Below are positions 1-7,172 of a DNA stretch of 64,000 bases, in pieces. The notes below the pieces were generated by a model. It made no database searches and was not told the DNA's origin. It worked only from the letters and a program-made list of their open reading frames with translations. Position 1 is the stretch's first letter. Every line of letters starts with the position of its first letter. Origin of the DNA: Erysipelotrichaceae bacterium. GTDB lineage: Bacteria > Bacillota_I > Bacilli_A > Erysipelotrichales > Erysipelotrichaceae. Location: positions 1 through 64,000 of the forward strand of contig JAFWEP010000027.1 of NCBI GenBank assembly GCA_017512885.1, given 5' to 3'. The translations under genes were made by a program, and so were the position numbers.

Positions 1-8
1 ATCATCAT
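1..8 (-). CDS. Start of a gene leaving the window on the left
   Basis: On the minus strand an AAGGAGG ribosome site (13-19) precedes ATG ATG codons at 8-6 and 5-3. Only the first codons lie in the window, so no product can be named. The site is followed closely, on its upstream side, by a hairpin with a T-run (31-57) and three direct repeats (61-140), which suggests that this gene is regulated. That it is a gene start is inferred from the ribosome site alone. Confidence 0.5.
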
Positions 9-30
9 CCTTCCTCCTTAAGACCATCAT

Positions 31-57
31 AAAAAAACAGCAGGAAGATCCTGCTGA
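31..57 (-). terminator. Intrinsic terminator or attenuator before the leftmost gene
   Basis: An 8-bp stem (CAGCAGGA/TCCTGCTG, loop AGA, 39-57) is followed on the minus strand by seven T residues (38-32). It sits only about 12 nt before the ribosome site at 13-19. A terminator this close to a ribosome site either ends the upstream transcript or acts as an attenuator in the leader of the gene that leaves the window. Confidence 0.7.
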
Positions 58-60
58 TAA

Positions 61-140
61 ACCCTATGATTTCTTAAAGGCGTACCCCCACCCTATAAAA
101 CCTTAAAGGCGTATGGTCACCCTATGATTTCTTAAAGCGC
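61..140. repeat. Three imperfect 29-bp tandem direct repeats
   Basis: Copies begin at 61, 90 and 119, each opening with ACCCTAT and carrying TTAAAG in the middle; the third copy is cut at about 22 bp. Copies one and three are almost identical over 19 bases (ACCCTATGATTTCTTAAAG); the middle copy differs at a few positions. The 29-bp period is close to three helical turns. Position upstream of the leftmost minus-strand gene suggests regulator binding sites, but no binding protein can be named. Confidence 0.75.
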
Positions 141-146
141 CAAAGT

Positions 147-166
147 AAAAAGGCTGAGCCTTTTCG
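147..166 (-). terminator. Weak terminator after the HAD gene
   Basis: A hairpin AAAAGGC/GCCTTTT lies directly after the stop codon of the HAD gene at 167. The T-run is short and interrupted, so termination may be partial. Confidence 0.45.
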
Positions 167-814
167 TTACCATTCTCCGTTCAGGAACTTCTCCCGTACT
201 TCCAGCAGGCTGCTGCAGATGCAGGCCTTTTCTTTCATCTCTTCGTCTGCCGGAGAGAGATCGGGGATCATGACTGCCTTACAGCCGGCAGCACAGGCTG
301 CCCGGATGCCGTTGGGACTGTCTTCGAAGACGAAGCACTCCTGTGGCTTCCTGTCCAGTCTTTCCGCTGCCAGCAGGAAGATATCCGGCGCCGGTTTGCC
401 GTTCTGTACATCCCTGCCGCCGACGATGACATCGAAATAAGAAGAGATCTTCGCCAGTTCCAGGTGGTCTTTTATGGTCTCCACATCGGTGCTGCTGGCG
501 ATGGCGATCGGCCAGCCGTTCTCTTTCAGCCACTGCAGGAGTTCCCGTACACCGGGCTTCTCCGGCAGCGTATGTTTCGTATACTCTTTGACATAACGCA
601 TGCCTTCCGCATAGAAGGCAGCCGCATCCAGTTCCGGGTAGAAACGGTGGATGACCGCTTCCGAACCTTTGCCGGTCGTTCCGCGCAGGGCGGAAGTGAA
701 TTCTTCGCTGACCCCGAGACCGCGCTCTTCCGTCATCCTGTGCCAGGTATCGCAATACAGTCTTTCGGTATCGAAGAGGACACCGTCCATATCGAAGATC
801 GCTGCTTTTTTCAT
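167..814 (-). CDS. HAD-superfamily hydrolase, beta-phosphoglucomutase-like
   Basis: The 215-residue protein is a subfamily IA HAD phosphatase, which uses an aspartyl-phosphate intermediate and Mg2+ to hydrolyse or transfer phosphate on small metabolites. Motif I, FDMDGVLFD, has the nucleophile Asp8 and acid/base Asp10. Motif II is ASSTD, the Lys motif is in GKPAPD and motif III is EDSPNG. The frame is open to 853, but the upstream part overlaps a terminator. The ATG at 814 gives the usual MKK...FDMDG start and lies 7 nt after a TACAAT -10, so the mRNA is probably leaderless. Substrate is not predictable; beta-phosphoglucomutase and general sugar phosphatase activity are both possible. Confidence 0.88.
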   Translation of the reverse strand: MKKAAIFDMDGVLFDTERLYCDTWHRMTEERGLGVSEEFTSALRGTTGKGSEAVIHRFYPELDAAAFYAEGMRYVKEYTKHTLPEKPGVRELLQWLKENGWPIAIASSTDVETIKDHLELAKISSYFDVIVGGRDVQNGKPAPDIFLLAAERLDRKPQECFVFEDSPNGIRAACAAGCKAVMIPDLSPADEEMKEKACICSSLLEVREKFLNGEW

Positions 815-827
815 GGTTTCCATTGTA
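815..827 (-). promoter_or_regulatory. -10 element for a leaderless HAD transcript
   Basis: TACAAT (827-822, minus) is separated by 7 nt from the ATG at 814. No Shine-Dalgarno sequence is present. The -35 region coincides with the T-run of the preceding terminator. Confidence 0.5.
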
Positions 828-840
828 CTCAAAGTAAAGA

Positions 841-868
841 AAAAAGGAAACATCCTCAGGATGCTTCC
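841..868 (-). terminator. Terminator of the FMN/FAD reductase gene, stop codon in its loop
   Basis: A 10-bp stem with one mismatch (846-855 with 859-868) encloses the TGA stop (856-858) as its three-base loop. A T-run follows on the minus strand at 845-841. Coding sequence and terminator are thus merged. Confidence 0.85.
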
Positions 869-2895
869 TCTTCGGGTACCTGCCGCAGTCCGGCATTCAT
901 GCCGCTGAGGGCCGCATGTGCCAGTCCGTCTCCACTGTGGTAACTGCCGAGATAGCCGCCGGCGATCTCGCCGCAGGCGTAGAGGTGGGGGATCAGTTCT
1001 CCGTGGATGTCCCAGACCTGCATGTACTGGTTGACCAGGAGACCGCCGGGAGTCAGGTTCCGTCCGTTATTGACGGAAGCGACATAATAGGGAGAAGTGA
1101 TCTCACCGTTGAACTTTTCTCTGCCGTAGCGGTCACTGCGTTCTTCGCGGACCGCTTCGTTGTATTCTTCGAGGGAAGTGCGCAGCTTTTCCGGATCGAG
1201 CCCTTCACCGGCTGCGATCGCTTCGATGGAATCGTAGCTCTTGATCACGCCCATCGCTTCATAGCAGCGAACCAGCGCTGCCAGCTGTTCGCTGTACCCG
1301 GCCGCATTCCCGTTGAAGATCTCTACGTAGAAGGGGTCTTCCAGACGTCTCATGGCTCTGAGCAGGTCGTTGCCGTAGCGGACCTGTTCGTCTTCGAAAC
1401 GGCGGGAACGGTCGCCGGAGATCATCACTCCGCCGCCGGAGCGCAGCAGCGCCGGGCTGAGCGGGATGTGACGGTCAAGATCGACCGAGAGCTCGAGATG
1501 GACCTTGCCCATATCGATGACGTCCGCTTCCAGGACATCGATCGCCTGCCGGAAGAGGACGGAGGAAGAGGAACCGGCCTGGGGAAGCTCGGCATAGTCG
1601 CTGCCCCAGTATTCTTCGATCAGTTCGCTGTCGCCGGAGAAACCGCCGCAGGCCAGGATCAGATCGGTCCCGTAGTAGTTCTGTTTGTTGCCGTTAAGGT
1701 CCGTGACTTCCACGCCGCAGACCTCTTCCCCTTTGAAGAGGAAGCTCTCGGCGGTACTGCCGTAGCGGATCGAGACGCCCGCTTCTTCGGCAGCCTTGAC
1801 CAGATTCAGGATCATTTCGGGATTGCTGATGCGCAGCTGGTGGCCGCGGTTGACGTCGGAATACTCGGTCCCATTGATCTTCTCATCGTAGAAGGGGATA
1901 TTGAGGGAGGCGAAGAAGTCGATCAGGTCCTGACTGTGGGCAGCCGCATAGGCAGCCAGGTCGGTATCCCGGCCCTGGTCGGCCAGCCAGCGGTAGAAAC
2001 TGTCTTCATCGTCTTCGATGTTCAGGGAATGCTGGATGTCGGTATTGCCCAATAAGAAGGTGTTGTCGGCATATAAGGCATTGCCGCCGGGGAATTCCTT
2101 CGCTTCCAGCAGGATGACGGAAGCACCGCTCTGCGCAGCGCTGATCGCCGCCGTAAGGCCGGCTAATCCGCCGCCGATGACTAAGACATCGGCACGCTTG
2201 TTTTCGGCGCTGTAATCGAAGCGTACGGACGCTTCCCGGATCTTCAGCCGGGAGGGGGATCCGTAGGCCTGGCGGACACAGTCTTCGACGCCGTCGAGGA
2301 CCGCTTTGGAAGAGACGGTCGCTCCGCTGACGGTATCCAGAGCCAGAGTCTGATCGCTGACGATCTCTTCCGCCAGCATATCCATTACGTAACGGCCGGG
2401 CAGCAGCGATTCGTTGTTTTCGCCGAAATCGACGGAAGTGATCGCATCGTTGCTGAAAGTCACGCTGACACTGACCGGACCGTACATGCCTTCCGCCTCA
2501 GCGGTATAGGTACCGGCCTGATAACTGTCCCGCTTGGGATCGTTATAGGCCAGTTTCAGCGCCTTCTCTGCGGCCTGCAGGGAAGCTTCGCTGGTCCTGG
2601 TGGCTCCGCTGATCAGATCGACCTGGACGGTGGCGTTCTCGCTCATCTGTTTTGCCAGCTGCGGCAAAGCCTCTGCGCCCTGTTCCGTTTCGTTCTCTCC
2701 TTCCAGCGTGACCGAGAGGATCTTATCGCGGTCGACTTCCACAGAAGCCTTCACCTCTCCGCCGAAGCCATCGGCACTTGCGGTATATGTTCCCGGTTTG
2801 TAGGGGTGATAAACGTTGTCATTCTTTTCCTCGGATGCTGCACAGCCGGAAAACAGCAGCAGCAGACAGAGGGATATCACTGTTCTCTTTTTCAT
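856..2895 (-). CDS. FMN-binding, FAD-dependent reductase lipoprotein (fumarate/urocanate reductase-like)
   Basis: The 679-residue protein starts with a lipoprotein signal peptide whose lipobox is FSGC (Cys18), so it should be membrane-anchored outside the cell. Two FMN-binding domains follow (about 33-115 and 124-212). Each ends in the covalent-flavinylation motif that ApbE uses, D-x-x-SGAT (DLISGAT and DTVSGAT). The rest is a FAD_binding_2 flavoprotein of the fumarate reductase type, with dinucleotide motif VIGGGLAGLTAA near residue 240. The family reduces organic electron acceptors such as fumarate, urocanate or other enoates. No heme motif CxxCH is visible, so electrons likely arrive through the covalent FMNs. 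The gene is alone in its transcription unit. The acceptor cannot be read from sequence. Confidence 0.88.
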   Translation of the reverse strand: MKKRTVISLCLLLLFSGCAASEEKNDNVYHPYKPGTYTASADGFGGEVKASVEVDRDKILSVTLEGENETEQGAEALPQLAKQMSENATVQVDLISGATRTSEASLQAAEKALKLAYNDPKRDSYQAGTYTAEAEGMYGPVSVSVTFSNDAITSVDFGENNESLLPGRYVMDMLAEEIVSDQTLALDTVSGATVSSKAVLDGVEDCVRQAYGSPSRLKIREASVRFDYSAENKRADVLVIGGGLAGLTAAISAAQSGASVILLEAKEFPGGNALYADNTFLLGNTDIQHSLNIEDDEDSFYRWLADQGRDTDLAAYAAAHSQDLIDFFASLNIPFYDEKINGTEYSDVNRGHQLRISNPEMILNLVKAAEEAGVSIRYGSTAESFLFKGEEVCGVEVTDLNGNKQNYYGTDLILACGGFSGDSELIEEYWGSDYAELPQAGSSSSVLFRQAIDVLEADVIDMGKVHLELSVDLDRHIPLSPALLRSGGGVMISGDRSRRFEDEQVRYGNDLLRAMRRLEDPFYVEIFNGNAAGYSEQLAALVRCYEAMGVIKSYDSIEAIAAGEGLDPEKLRTSLEEYNEAVREERSDRYGREKFNGEITSPYYVASVNNGRNLTPGGLLVNQYMQVWDIHGELIPHLYACGEIAGGYLGSYHSGDGLAHAALSGMNAGLRQVPEEEAS

Positions 2896-2903
2896 ATCTT
2901 CCT

Positions 2904-2932
2904 ATTCTACGCTGATAGTGTGAGGAATGCAA
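2904..2932 (-). promoter_or_regulatory. Promoter of the reductase gene
   Basis: TTGCAT (2932-2927) and TAGAAT (2909-2904) are separated by 17 bp on the minus strand. The -10 ends 8 nt before the ATG at 2895, so the leader would be absent or only a nucleotide or two; the AGGAAG between them would hardly be transcribed. Confidence 0.65.
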
Positions 2933-3015
2933 AAAGAGGGATTTGCTCATGAACAGGCACCTCCCTTGACTATACTTATTACTATGATACAATCAAATCA
3001 CAATAAGAAAGGGGA

Positions 3016-3045
3016 GAAAAGGGATCACAGCCGTGATCCCTTTTC
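3016..3045 (-). terminator. Terminator after the 149-residue hypothetical gene
   Basis: A perfect 12-bp stem AAAAGGGATCAC/GTGATCCCTTTT with a four-base loop lies at 3017-3044, directly after the stop codon at 3046. Confidence 0.8.
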
Positions 3046-3495
3046 TTATTGGACGCTTTCCTTCAGGTCGTTCTGCCAGCGGTCATACAGGCGTTCCCGG
3101 CCTAAACGGCATTTGGGCGGCATGGCGGCATCGATCTCTTCCAGCATCTCCAGGGTGTCGTAGACGTTCTGTTCCGGATTGCGCAGGAAGGCTCTGCCGG
3201 CGATCTTCCAGTCGGCAATGATATAGACACCGTTGTCATAATTATCGGTATCCAGCCGGTCGATCGTGTCCATCCCGACACAGAGTCCCTGACAGCCGAA
3301 GAAGTTGCTGATGACGCAGCAGAGCGCTGCCCAGCCGTAACAGTCTTTCTCCGGAGAACGGTAACCCTGCAGACGGCAGTAACACAGGAACGCTTCCACG
3401 GAATCGCGGCCGCCGTTCCAATGCAGATAGAGACCGATATTGCGGCGCGGATCACGCAGTCCGGCTTCGGTCACGAGTACTGCTCGGTTTCCCAT
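3046..3495 (-). CDS. Conserved hypothetical protein, 149 residues
   Basis: I do not recognise a family with certainty. The protein is soluble, lacks a signal peptide, and is rich in Cys and aromatic residues in its middle third (two CxxC-like pairs near residues 38-70). It contains HWNGGRDS near the N-terminus and a segment resembling ADWKIAGR. A clear AAAGGAGG ribosome site stands 7 nt before the ATG. It is a single-gene unit between the reductase and the cyclo-ligase. The LHWNGGRDSVEAFL segment resembles small proteins often annotated as DUF-type in Firmicutes, but I assign no function. Confidence 0.75.
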   Translation of the reverse strand: MGNRAVLVTEAGLRDPRRNIGLYLHWNGGRDSVEAFLCYCRLQGYRSPEKDCYGWAALCCVISNFFGCQGLCVGMDTIDRLDTDNYDNGVYIIADWKIAGRAFLRNPEQNVYDTLEMLEEIDAAMPPKCRLGRERLYDRWQNDLKESVQ

Positions 3496-3555
3496 AGATC
3501 TCCTCCTTTCGGTATATTGTTTCCGGCAAAAGAGGAAATTCCTACCCTGAGAGCC

Positions 3556-4116
3556 TTATTTTTTAAAAAAGATGCATCTTTTTTCGGTGATCAGGAGGGG
3601 AAAACGGATATCGTGCTCTTCGGCAGGGATCTTTTCCGCCAGCAGCGCTTCCCGGCAGATCAGCACGGAAGGGACGGTGAGGTGTGCAAAGTAGCGGTCA
3701 TAGTAGCCTCCGCCGAAGCCCAGCCGGTTGCCTGACAGATCGGCAGAAAGGCAGGGGATCAGTGCCAGCGAGATCTCTTCCGGGGCCAGAAGGGGAGCGG
3801 AATGAGGAGGCTCTTCGATCCCGTAGAAGCCCGGATGCAGTTCGCTGAGGTCTTTGAGGATCCTGGCCTCCATGATCCCGTGGGGAAAGCAGAGCGGCAC
3901 CGCCAGGGTCTTGCCGTCATCCAGCACCTGCTGCAGGAAGGAGCGGGTAGCGATCTCTTCCGGACGGCTGACAAAGGAAAAGACGGCTTTGGCCTGCCGG
4001 TATTCCGGCAGGGCCAGGACCTGTTCGATGATCTTATGGTCTTCCGCTTTCTCTTCTTCGGTCAGAGAAAGAAGACGCTTTTTATACTCCTCACGCAGTC
4101 GTTTCTTTTCTTCCAT
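3556..4116 (-). CDS. 5-formyltetrahydrofolate cyclo-ligase
   Basis: The 186-residue protein converts 5-formyl-THF to 5,10-methenyl-THF with ATP, returning stored folate to one-carbon metabolism. The basic N-terminal KKRLREEYKKRLLSL segment and the C-terminal signature GFGGGYYDRY (about residues 134-143) are diagnostic and hold the ATP/Mg2+ and folate site. Length matches the family. The start is the ATG at 4116, which is preceded by TATAAT and a 6-nt gap and no Shine-Dalgarno sequence, indicating a leaderless mRNA. It is divergent from the hypothetical gene at 4158 and shares the palindromic ATTATAAT. Confidence 0.93.
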   Translation of the reverse strand: MEEKKRLREEYKKRLLSLTEEEKAEDHKIIEQVLALPEYRQAKAVFSFVSRPEEIATRSFLQQVLDDGKTLAVPLCFPHGIMEARILKDLSELHPGFYGIEEPPHSAPLLAPEEISLALIPCLSADLSGNRLGFGGGYYDRYFAHLTVPSVLICREALLAEKIPAEEHDIRFPLLITEKRCIFFKK

Positions 4117-4130
4117 ATCTTCATTATAAT
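4117..4130. promoter_or_regulatory. Divergent overlapping -10 elements
   Basis: The octamer ATTATAAT (4123-4130) reads as a -10 on both strands. On the minus strand TATAAT (4128-4123) is 6 nt from the cyclo-ligase ATG. On the plus strand TATAAT (4125-4130) is 27 nt from the ATG at 4158, leaving room for its AGAGAGG ribosome site. Confidence 0.6.
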
Positions 4131-4157
4131 GGATGTGACCGTAAAGAGAGGTATCCC

Positions 4158-4586
4158 ATGGCAGTCAATTCCATTTTCGATATGCGTTCGCCGGAAGAAC
4201 GCAAGAAAGACGACGAAGCTTACTACCGCCGCATGTTTCCCTTTGGAGAACGGCAGAAGGAATATGACCAGCATCTGCTGGAAGTGGGTGTTCCCCATCA
4301 GGATCAGAAGGAGAACCTCTATTTCCTGCTGTTAGCAAAGGAAGCTGTTCCGGAAGGAAAGGAAGCGCTTGGCAGATGGTACAATGACCGCCTGCTGAAA
4401 CGTTTCCGTGAGAATGAGAAGGCCTTTATCCTGTCGCTGGCGGAACTGGAGAAGGCAGCCGGATCTTTTGAAGATCTGCCGACCTATGAGGAAGTCCGGG
4501 ACCGTGCCCTGATCGTGGAGAAGGAAGTCCTGCCGACACTGCCGAAACCGAAGAAAAAGGGTTTCTGGCAGAAACTCTTTGGTTAG
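4158..4586 (+). CDS. Hypothetical protein, 142 residues, lysine-rich tail
   Basis: I cannot assign a family. The protein is highly charged, predicted mostly helical, and has no signal peptide. It ends in a basic-aromatic tail (KPKKKGFWQKLFG) that could be an amphipathic membrane- or nucleic-acid-binding element. An AGAGAGG ribosome site precedes the ATG. It appears monocistronic and is divergent from the folate gene; this gives no functional clue. Confidence 0.7.
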   Translation: MAVNSIFDMRSPEERKKDDEAYYRRMFPFGERQKEYDQHLLEVGVPHQDQKENLYFLLLAKEAVPEGKEALGRWYNDRLLKRFRENEKAFILSLAELEKAAGSFEDLPTYEEVRDRALIVEKEVLPTLPKPKKKGFWQKLFG

Positions 4587-4738
4587 CACTCATTTTCGAA
4601 AATAACAAAATTTTACATAATTCCGCTGAATTTCTGAGAAAGGACAGAGGTATCTTATAAGCGTAAGGTAAATGACCTTACGGATACGGAAAACCCCTGA
4701 CGTATCCTGCTCTCCCTTAATGTATAATATGCAGCTTG
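4587..4738 (+). ncRNA. Structured intergenic region, candidate leader RNA
   Basis: No gene is visible here. Two adjacent hairpins are evident: CGTAAGG/CCTTACG (4662-4682, 7-nt loop) and GGATACG/CGTATCC (4682-4707, 12-nt loop). A strong terminator (4739-4774) follows. A TATAAT at 4723-4728 lies between them but would give only a roughly 40-nt RNA. The order hairpin-hairpin-terminator-ribosome site upstream of the gene at 4820 resembles a regulatory leader, but it matches no riboswitch class that I know. It could equally be the 3' UTR of the preceding gene. Confidence 0.35.
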
Positions 4739-4774
4739 AAAACGAGACCTACCCCAGTCTCGTTTTTCTTTTTT
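4739..4774 (+). terminator. Strong intrinsic terminator before the ADP-ribosylglycohydrolase
   Basis: A 10-bp perfect stem AAAACGAGAC/GTCTCGTTTT (4739-4748, 4757-4766) is followed by a T-rich run to 4774. It ends transcription from the left or acts as the expression platform of a leader. Confidence 0.85.
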
Positions 4775-4819
4775 CGGATATCTCGTGATAGGATAGGGAA
4801 GAAGGCAGGAGGAACGTTT

Positions 4820-5914
4820 ATGAGCGAGAGTCTGGATCTGATCCGCGGCTGTCTCTTCGGCGGTGCGATCGGTGATGCCCTGGGATATGCGGTAGAGTTT
4901 CAGCGAGAGCCGGAGATCTTTGAGAAGTACGGTCCGGAAGGGATCCGGGAACCGGAGACGAAGGACGGCTGTGCTCTGTTTTCCGATGATACGCAGATGA
5001 CGCTGTTTACGGCCAACGCCCTGCTCTTGCGCAGCAGCGACCTCGCGGAAGGCTTCCGCAGCAAGGACTATCTGGCCTACTTCTGGGAAGCCTATCAGGA
5101 CTGGTTCTATACCCAGACCGAAGGTTCCTTTGCCGAACAGCCGCATCGCTGCTGGCTGAACCGGATCCCGGAGATGAATCAGAACCGTGACCCCGGAGCT
5201 ACCTGCATGAAGGCGCTGATGGACGGTACGCCGGGACGTATCGAAAGACCGATCAATCTTTCCAAAGGCTGCGGAGGGGTGATGCGTGTCGCCCCGATCG
5301 GGCTCTACTTCGAGGATGATGAGAGCTACGGAGTGGCGCTCCTGGCGGCACAGGCCGCTGCTCTGACCCACACCCATGAACTGGGCTATCTGCCGGCTGC
5401 CATGCTGGGGGAGATGATCAGTCTGCTGACCCATCGGCCGGAGCTGACCCTGCGGCAGTGTGCCGAAGAAGGTCTGCGGGCCGTACGGACGCTCTTCCCG
5501 CAGGCAAAGCATCTGTTGGAATTTGAAGACATTCTCCGCAAGGCGATCAGCCTTTCCCTGATCGAGGTCAATACCGACCTTGAGGCGGTGCATATGCTGG
5601 GTGAAGGCTGGGTCGCAGAAGAATGCCTGGCGATCGCTCTCTACTGTGCTCTGAAACATGAAGATGATCCGGTGAAGGCGCTGCGGACCGCCGTCAACCA
5701 CAACGGGGATTCCGATTCCACCGGTTCGGTCTGCGGTCAGATCCTGGGGGCCCGCAAAGGCTATCAGGCCCTGCCGGAGAACTGGCGTCTGCAGATCGAA
5801 GCGAAGAGCGTGATCGATCAGATCGCTGAAGATCTTTACTACGATGTTCCTGCCGATGCGGAAGCGAGAAGACTGTGGCACAAGCGGTATCCGCGGTATC
5901 GTGAGAATGTCTAA
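4820..5914 (+). CDS. ADP-ribosylglycohydrolase family protein
   Basis: The 364-residue protein belongs to the DraG/ARH family, metal-dependent hydrolases that remove ADP-ribose from proteins or small molecules. Signatures are GGAIGDALGYAVEF near residue 14, SDDTQMTLFTAN near residue 55 and the C-terminal metal site NHNGDSDSTGSVCG near residue 293. These acidic residues bind two Mg2+ or Mn2+. The ATG at 4820 is chosen because AGGAGG stands 7 nt upstream; in-frame codons further upstream lie in the terminator. The target is unknown and no ADP-ribosyltransferase neighbour is present. A terminator follows at 5917. Confidence 0.93.
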   Translation: MSESLDLIRGCLFGGAIGDALGYAVEFQREPEIFEKYGPEGIREPETKDGCALFSDDTQMTLFTANALLLRSSDLAEGFRSKDYLAYFWEAYQDWFYTQTEGSFAEQPHRCWLNRIPEMNQNRDPGATCMKALMDGTPGRIERPINLSKGCGGVMRVAPIGLYFEDDESYGVALLAAQAAALTHTHELGYLPAAMLGEMISLLTHRPELTLRQCAEEGLRAVRTLFPQAKHLLEFEDILRKAISLSLIEVNTDLEAVHMLGEGWVAEECLAIALYCALKHEDDPVKALRTAVNHNGDSDSTGSVCGQILGARKGYQALPENWRLQIEAKSVIDQIAEDLYYDVPADAEARRLWHKRYPRYRENV

Positions 5915-5916
5915 AT

Positions 5917-5941
5917 AAGATGCCCCTGCGGGGGCATCTTT
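5917..5941 (+). terminator. Terminator after the ADP-ribosylglycohydrolase
   Basis: A 10-bp stem AAGATGCCCC/GGGGCATCTT with a TGCG loop starts at the stop codon region and is followed by a short T stretch. Confidence 0.75.
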
Positions 5942-6024
5942 GTAGGTTTGTACGATGAAGAAAGGATCTGCCTTTTATACAATAGAAGCAGTTGGATAAG
6001 AACACTTATCATTTGGAGGAGACT

Positions 6025-7125
6025 ATGTCTTACAAGATCTTTACGCTCAGCCCCGGTTCTACCTCTACCAAACTGGCTGTTTTTGAAGATGACAAACAGA
6101 TCTTCAAAGCCAATGTCACTCATGATCCGGAAGTCCTGAAGTCCTTTACGGAGATCAAGGACCAGCTGCCTTTCCGCAAACAGACGATCCTCGATGAACT
6201 GGCCAAAGCCGGTATCGATCTGAAGGATATCGATGCGTATTCCGCCTATTCGGGAGGTCTCGTCCCGATGCAGGCCGGTTTCTATGCCGTCGATGACTTC
6301 GTTGTGGAAGATTCCTTTGCCGGCAGAGTCAATCACCCGGCGATCCTTGGTGCCGGTCTGATCTATGAACTGGCCGCTCCTTACGGAAAACCCTGCTTCA
6401 TCAATCCGCCGGATGCCGATGAATTCGAAGATCTGGCCCGTATCACCGGTATCAAAGGTGTCTACCGCGAATGCCGTGTACATATCCTGAACCAGAAGGA
6501 AGTCGCGATGCGCTATGCTGCCGAGATCGGCAAGGAGTACGAAGAAGGCAACTTCATCGTCGCTCACGTCGGCGGCGGTCTCTCCGTTTCCGCTCAGAAA
6601 CACGGCCGTATCGTCGACAGCAACGACGTCCTCAACGGCAGCGGACCGATGGCTCCGAACCGTTCCGGTACGGTACCGGCGATGCCGATCGTCAAGATGT
6701 GCTTCTCCGGCAAGTATACCGAGAAAGACATGAAGAACCTGATCGGTAAGACCGGCGGTCTGATCGATCATCTGGGAACGGATGATACCCGCAAGATCGA
6801 GGAGATGATCCATGCCGGATCCAAATATGCCAAACTGATCTACGATGCGATGGCTTACCAGCTGGCGAAGGAGATCGGTGCGCTCGCAGTCGTTATGGAC
6901 GGCAAGGTCGACGGCATCGTCCTGACCGGCGGGGTCTCCAACGACGAATACTTCGTTGAGAACGTCCGTAAGAAGGTCGACTGGATCGCTCCGGTCAAGG
7001 CTTACGGCGGAGACTTCGAGATGGAAGCTCTGGCAGCCGGTGCTATCCGCTGCCTGAAAGGTGAGGAGAAAGCCCTGTCTTACACGGCAGATCCGGTCTT
7101 CAAAGGCTTCGAGATCGACCTCTAA
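6025..7125 (+). CDS. buk: Butyrate kinase (first copy)
   Basis: The 366-residue protein is an ASKHA-fold acyl kinase that makes ATP from butyryl-phosphate (or a branched acyl-phosphate). The phosphate-binding loop SPGSTSTK is at the N-terminus, HVGGGLSVSA lies mid-protein, and a glycine-rich VLTGGVS segment lies near the C-terminus. Length fits the family. The ATG at 6025 has TTTGGAGGAG upstream. A TACAAT -10 (5978-5983) is present, but none of the palindromes found near the second copy. No phosphotransbutyrylase is adjacent, so it must work with an enzyme encoded elsewhere, perhaps the Pta at 17594. Substrate chain length cannot be fixed from sequence. Confidence 0.93.
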   Translation: MSYKIFTLSPGSTSTKLAVFEDDKQIFKANVTHDPEVLKSFTEIKDQLPFRKQTILDELAKAGIDLKDIDAYSAYSGGLVPMQAGFYAVDDFVVEDSFAGRVNHPAILGAGLIYELAAPYGKPCFINPPDADEFEDLARITGIKGVYRECRVHILNQKEVAMRYAAEIGKEYEEGNFIVAHVGGGLSVSAQKHGRIVDSNDVLNGSGPMAPNRSGTVPAMPIVKMCFSGKYTEKDMKNLIGKTGGLIDHLGTDDTRKIEEMIHAGSKYAKLIYDAMAYQLAKEIGALAVVMDGKVDGIVLTGGVSNDEYFVENVRKKVDWIAPVKAYGGDFEMEALAAGAIRCLKGEEKALSYTADPVFKGFEIDL

Positions 7126-7130
7126 AGACA

Positions 7131-7157
7131 AGAAAAGAGCTTCGGCTCTTTTTCTTT
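7131..7157 (+). terminator. Terminator of buk, abutting the next promoter
   Basis: An 8-bp stem AAAAGAGC/GCTCTTTT with a TTCG tetraloop is followed by CTTTG. The next gene's TATAAT begins only 4 nt later. Confidence 0.88.
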
Positions 7158-7160
7158 GGC

Positions 7161-7172
7161 TATAATAGAGAT
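7161..7172 (+). promoter_or_regulatory. -10 for a leaderless glycosyltransferase mRNA
   Basis: TATAAT (7161-7166) is 6 nt before the ATG at 7173. No Shine-Dalgarno sequence exists, and the -35 position falls inside the buk terminator. Confidence 0.65.

Noticed and set aside
61-140. CRISPR-like short repeats
   Set aside because: The units are tandem without spacers and only three in number, so they are not a CRISPR array.
4723-4728. TATAAT as a promoter for the ADP-ribosylglycohydrolase
   Set aside because: A transcript from here would run straight into the terminator at 4739-4774, so it would give only a short RNA unless terminated conditionally.
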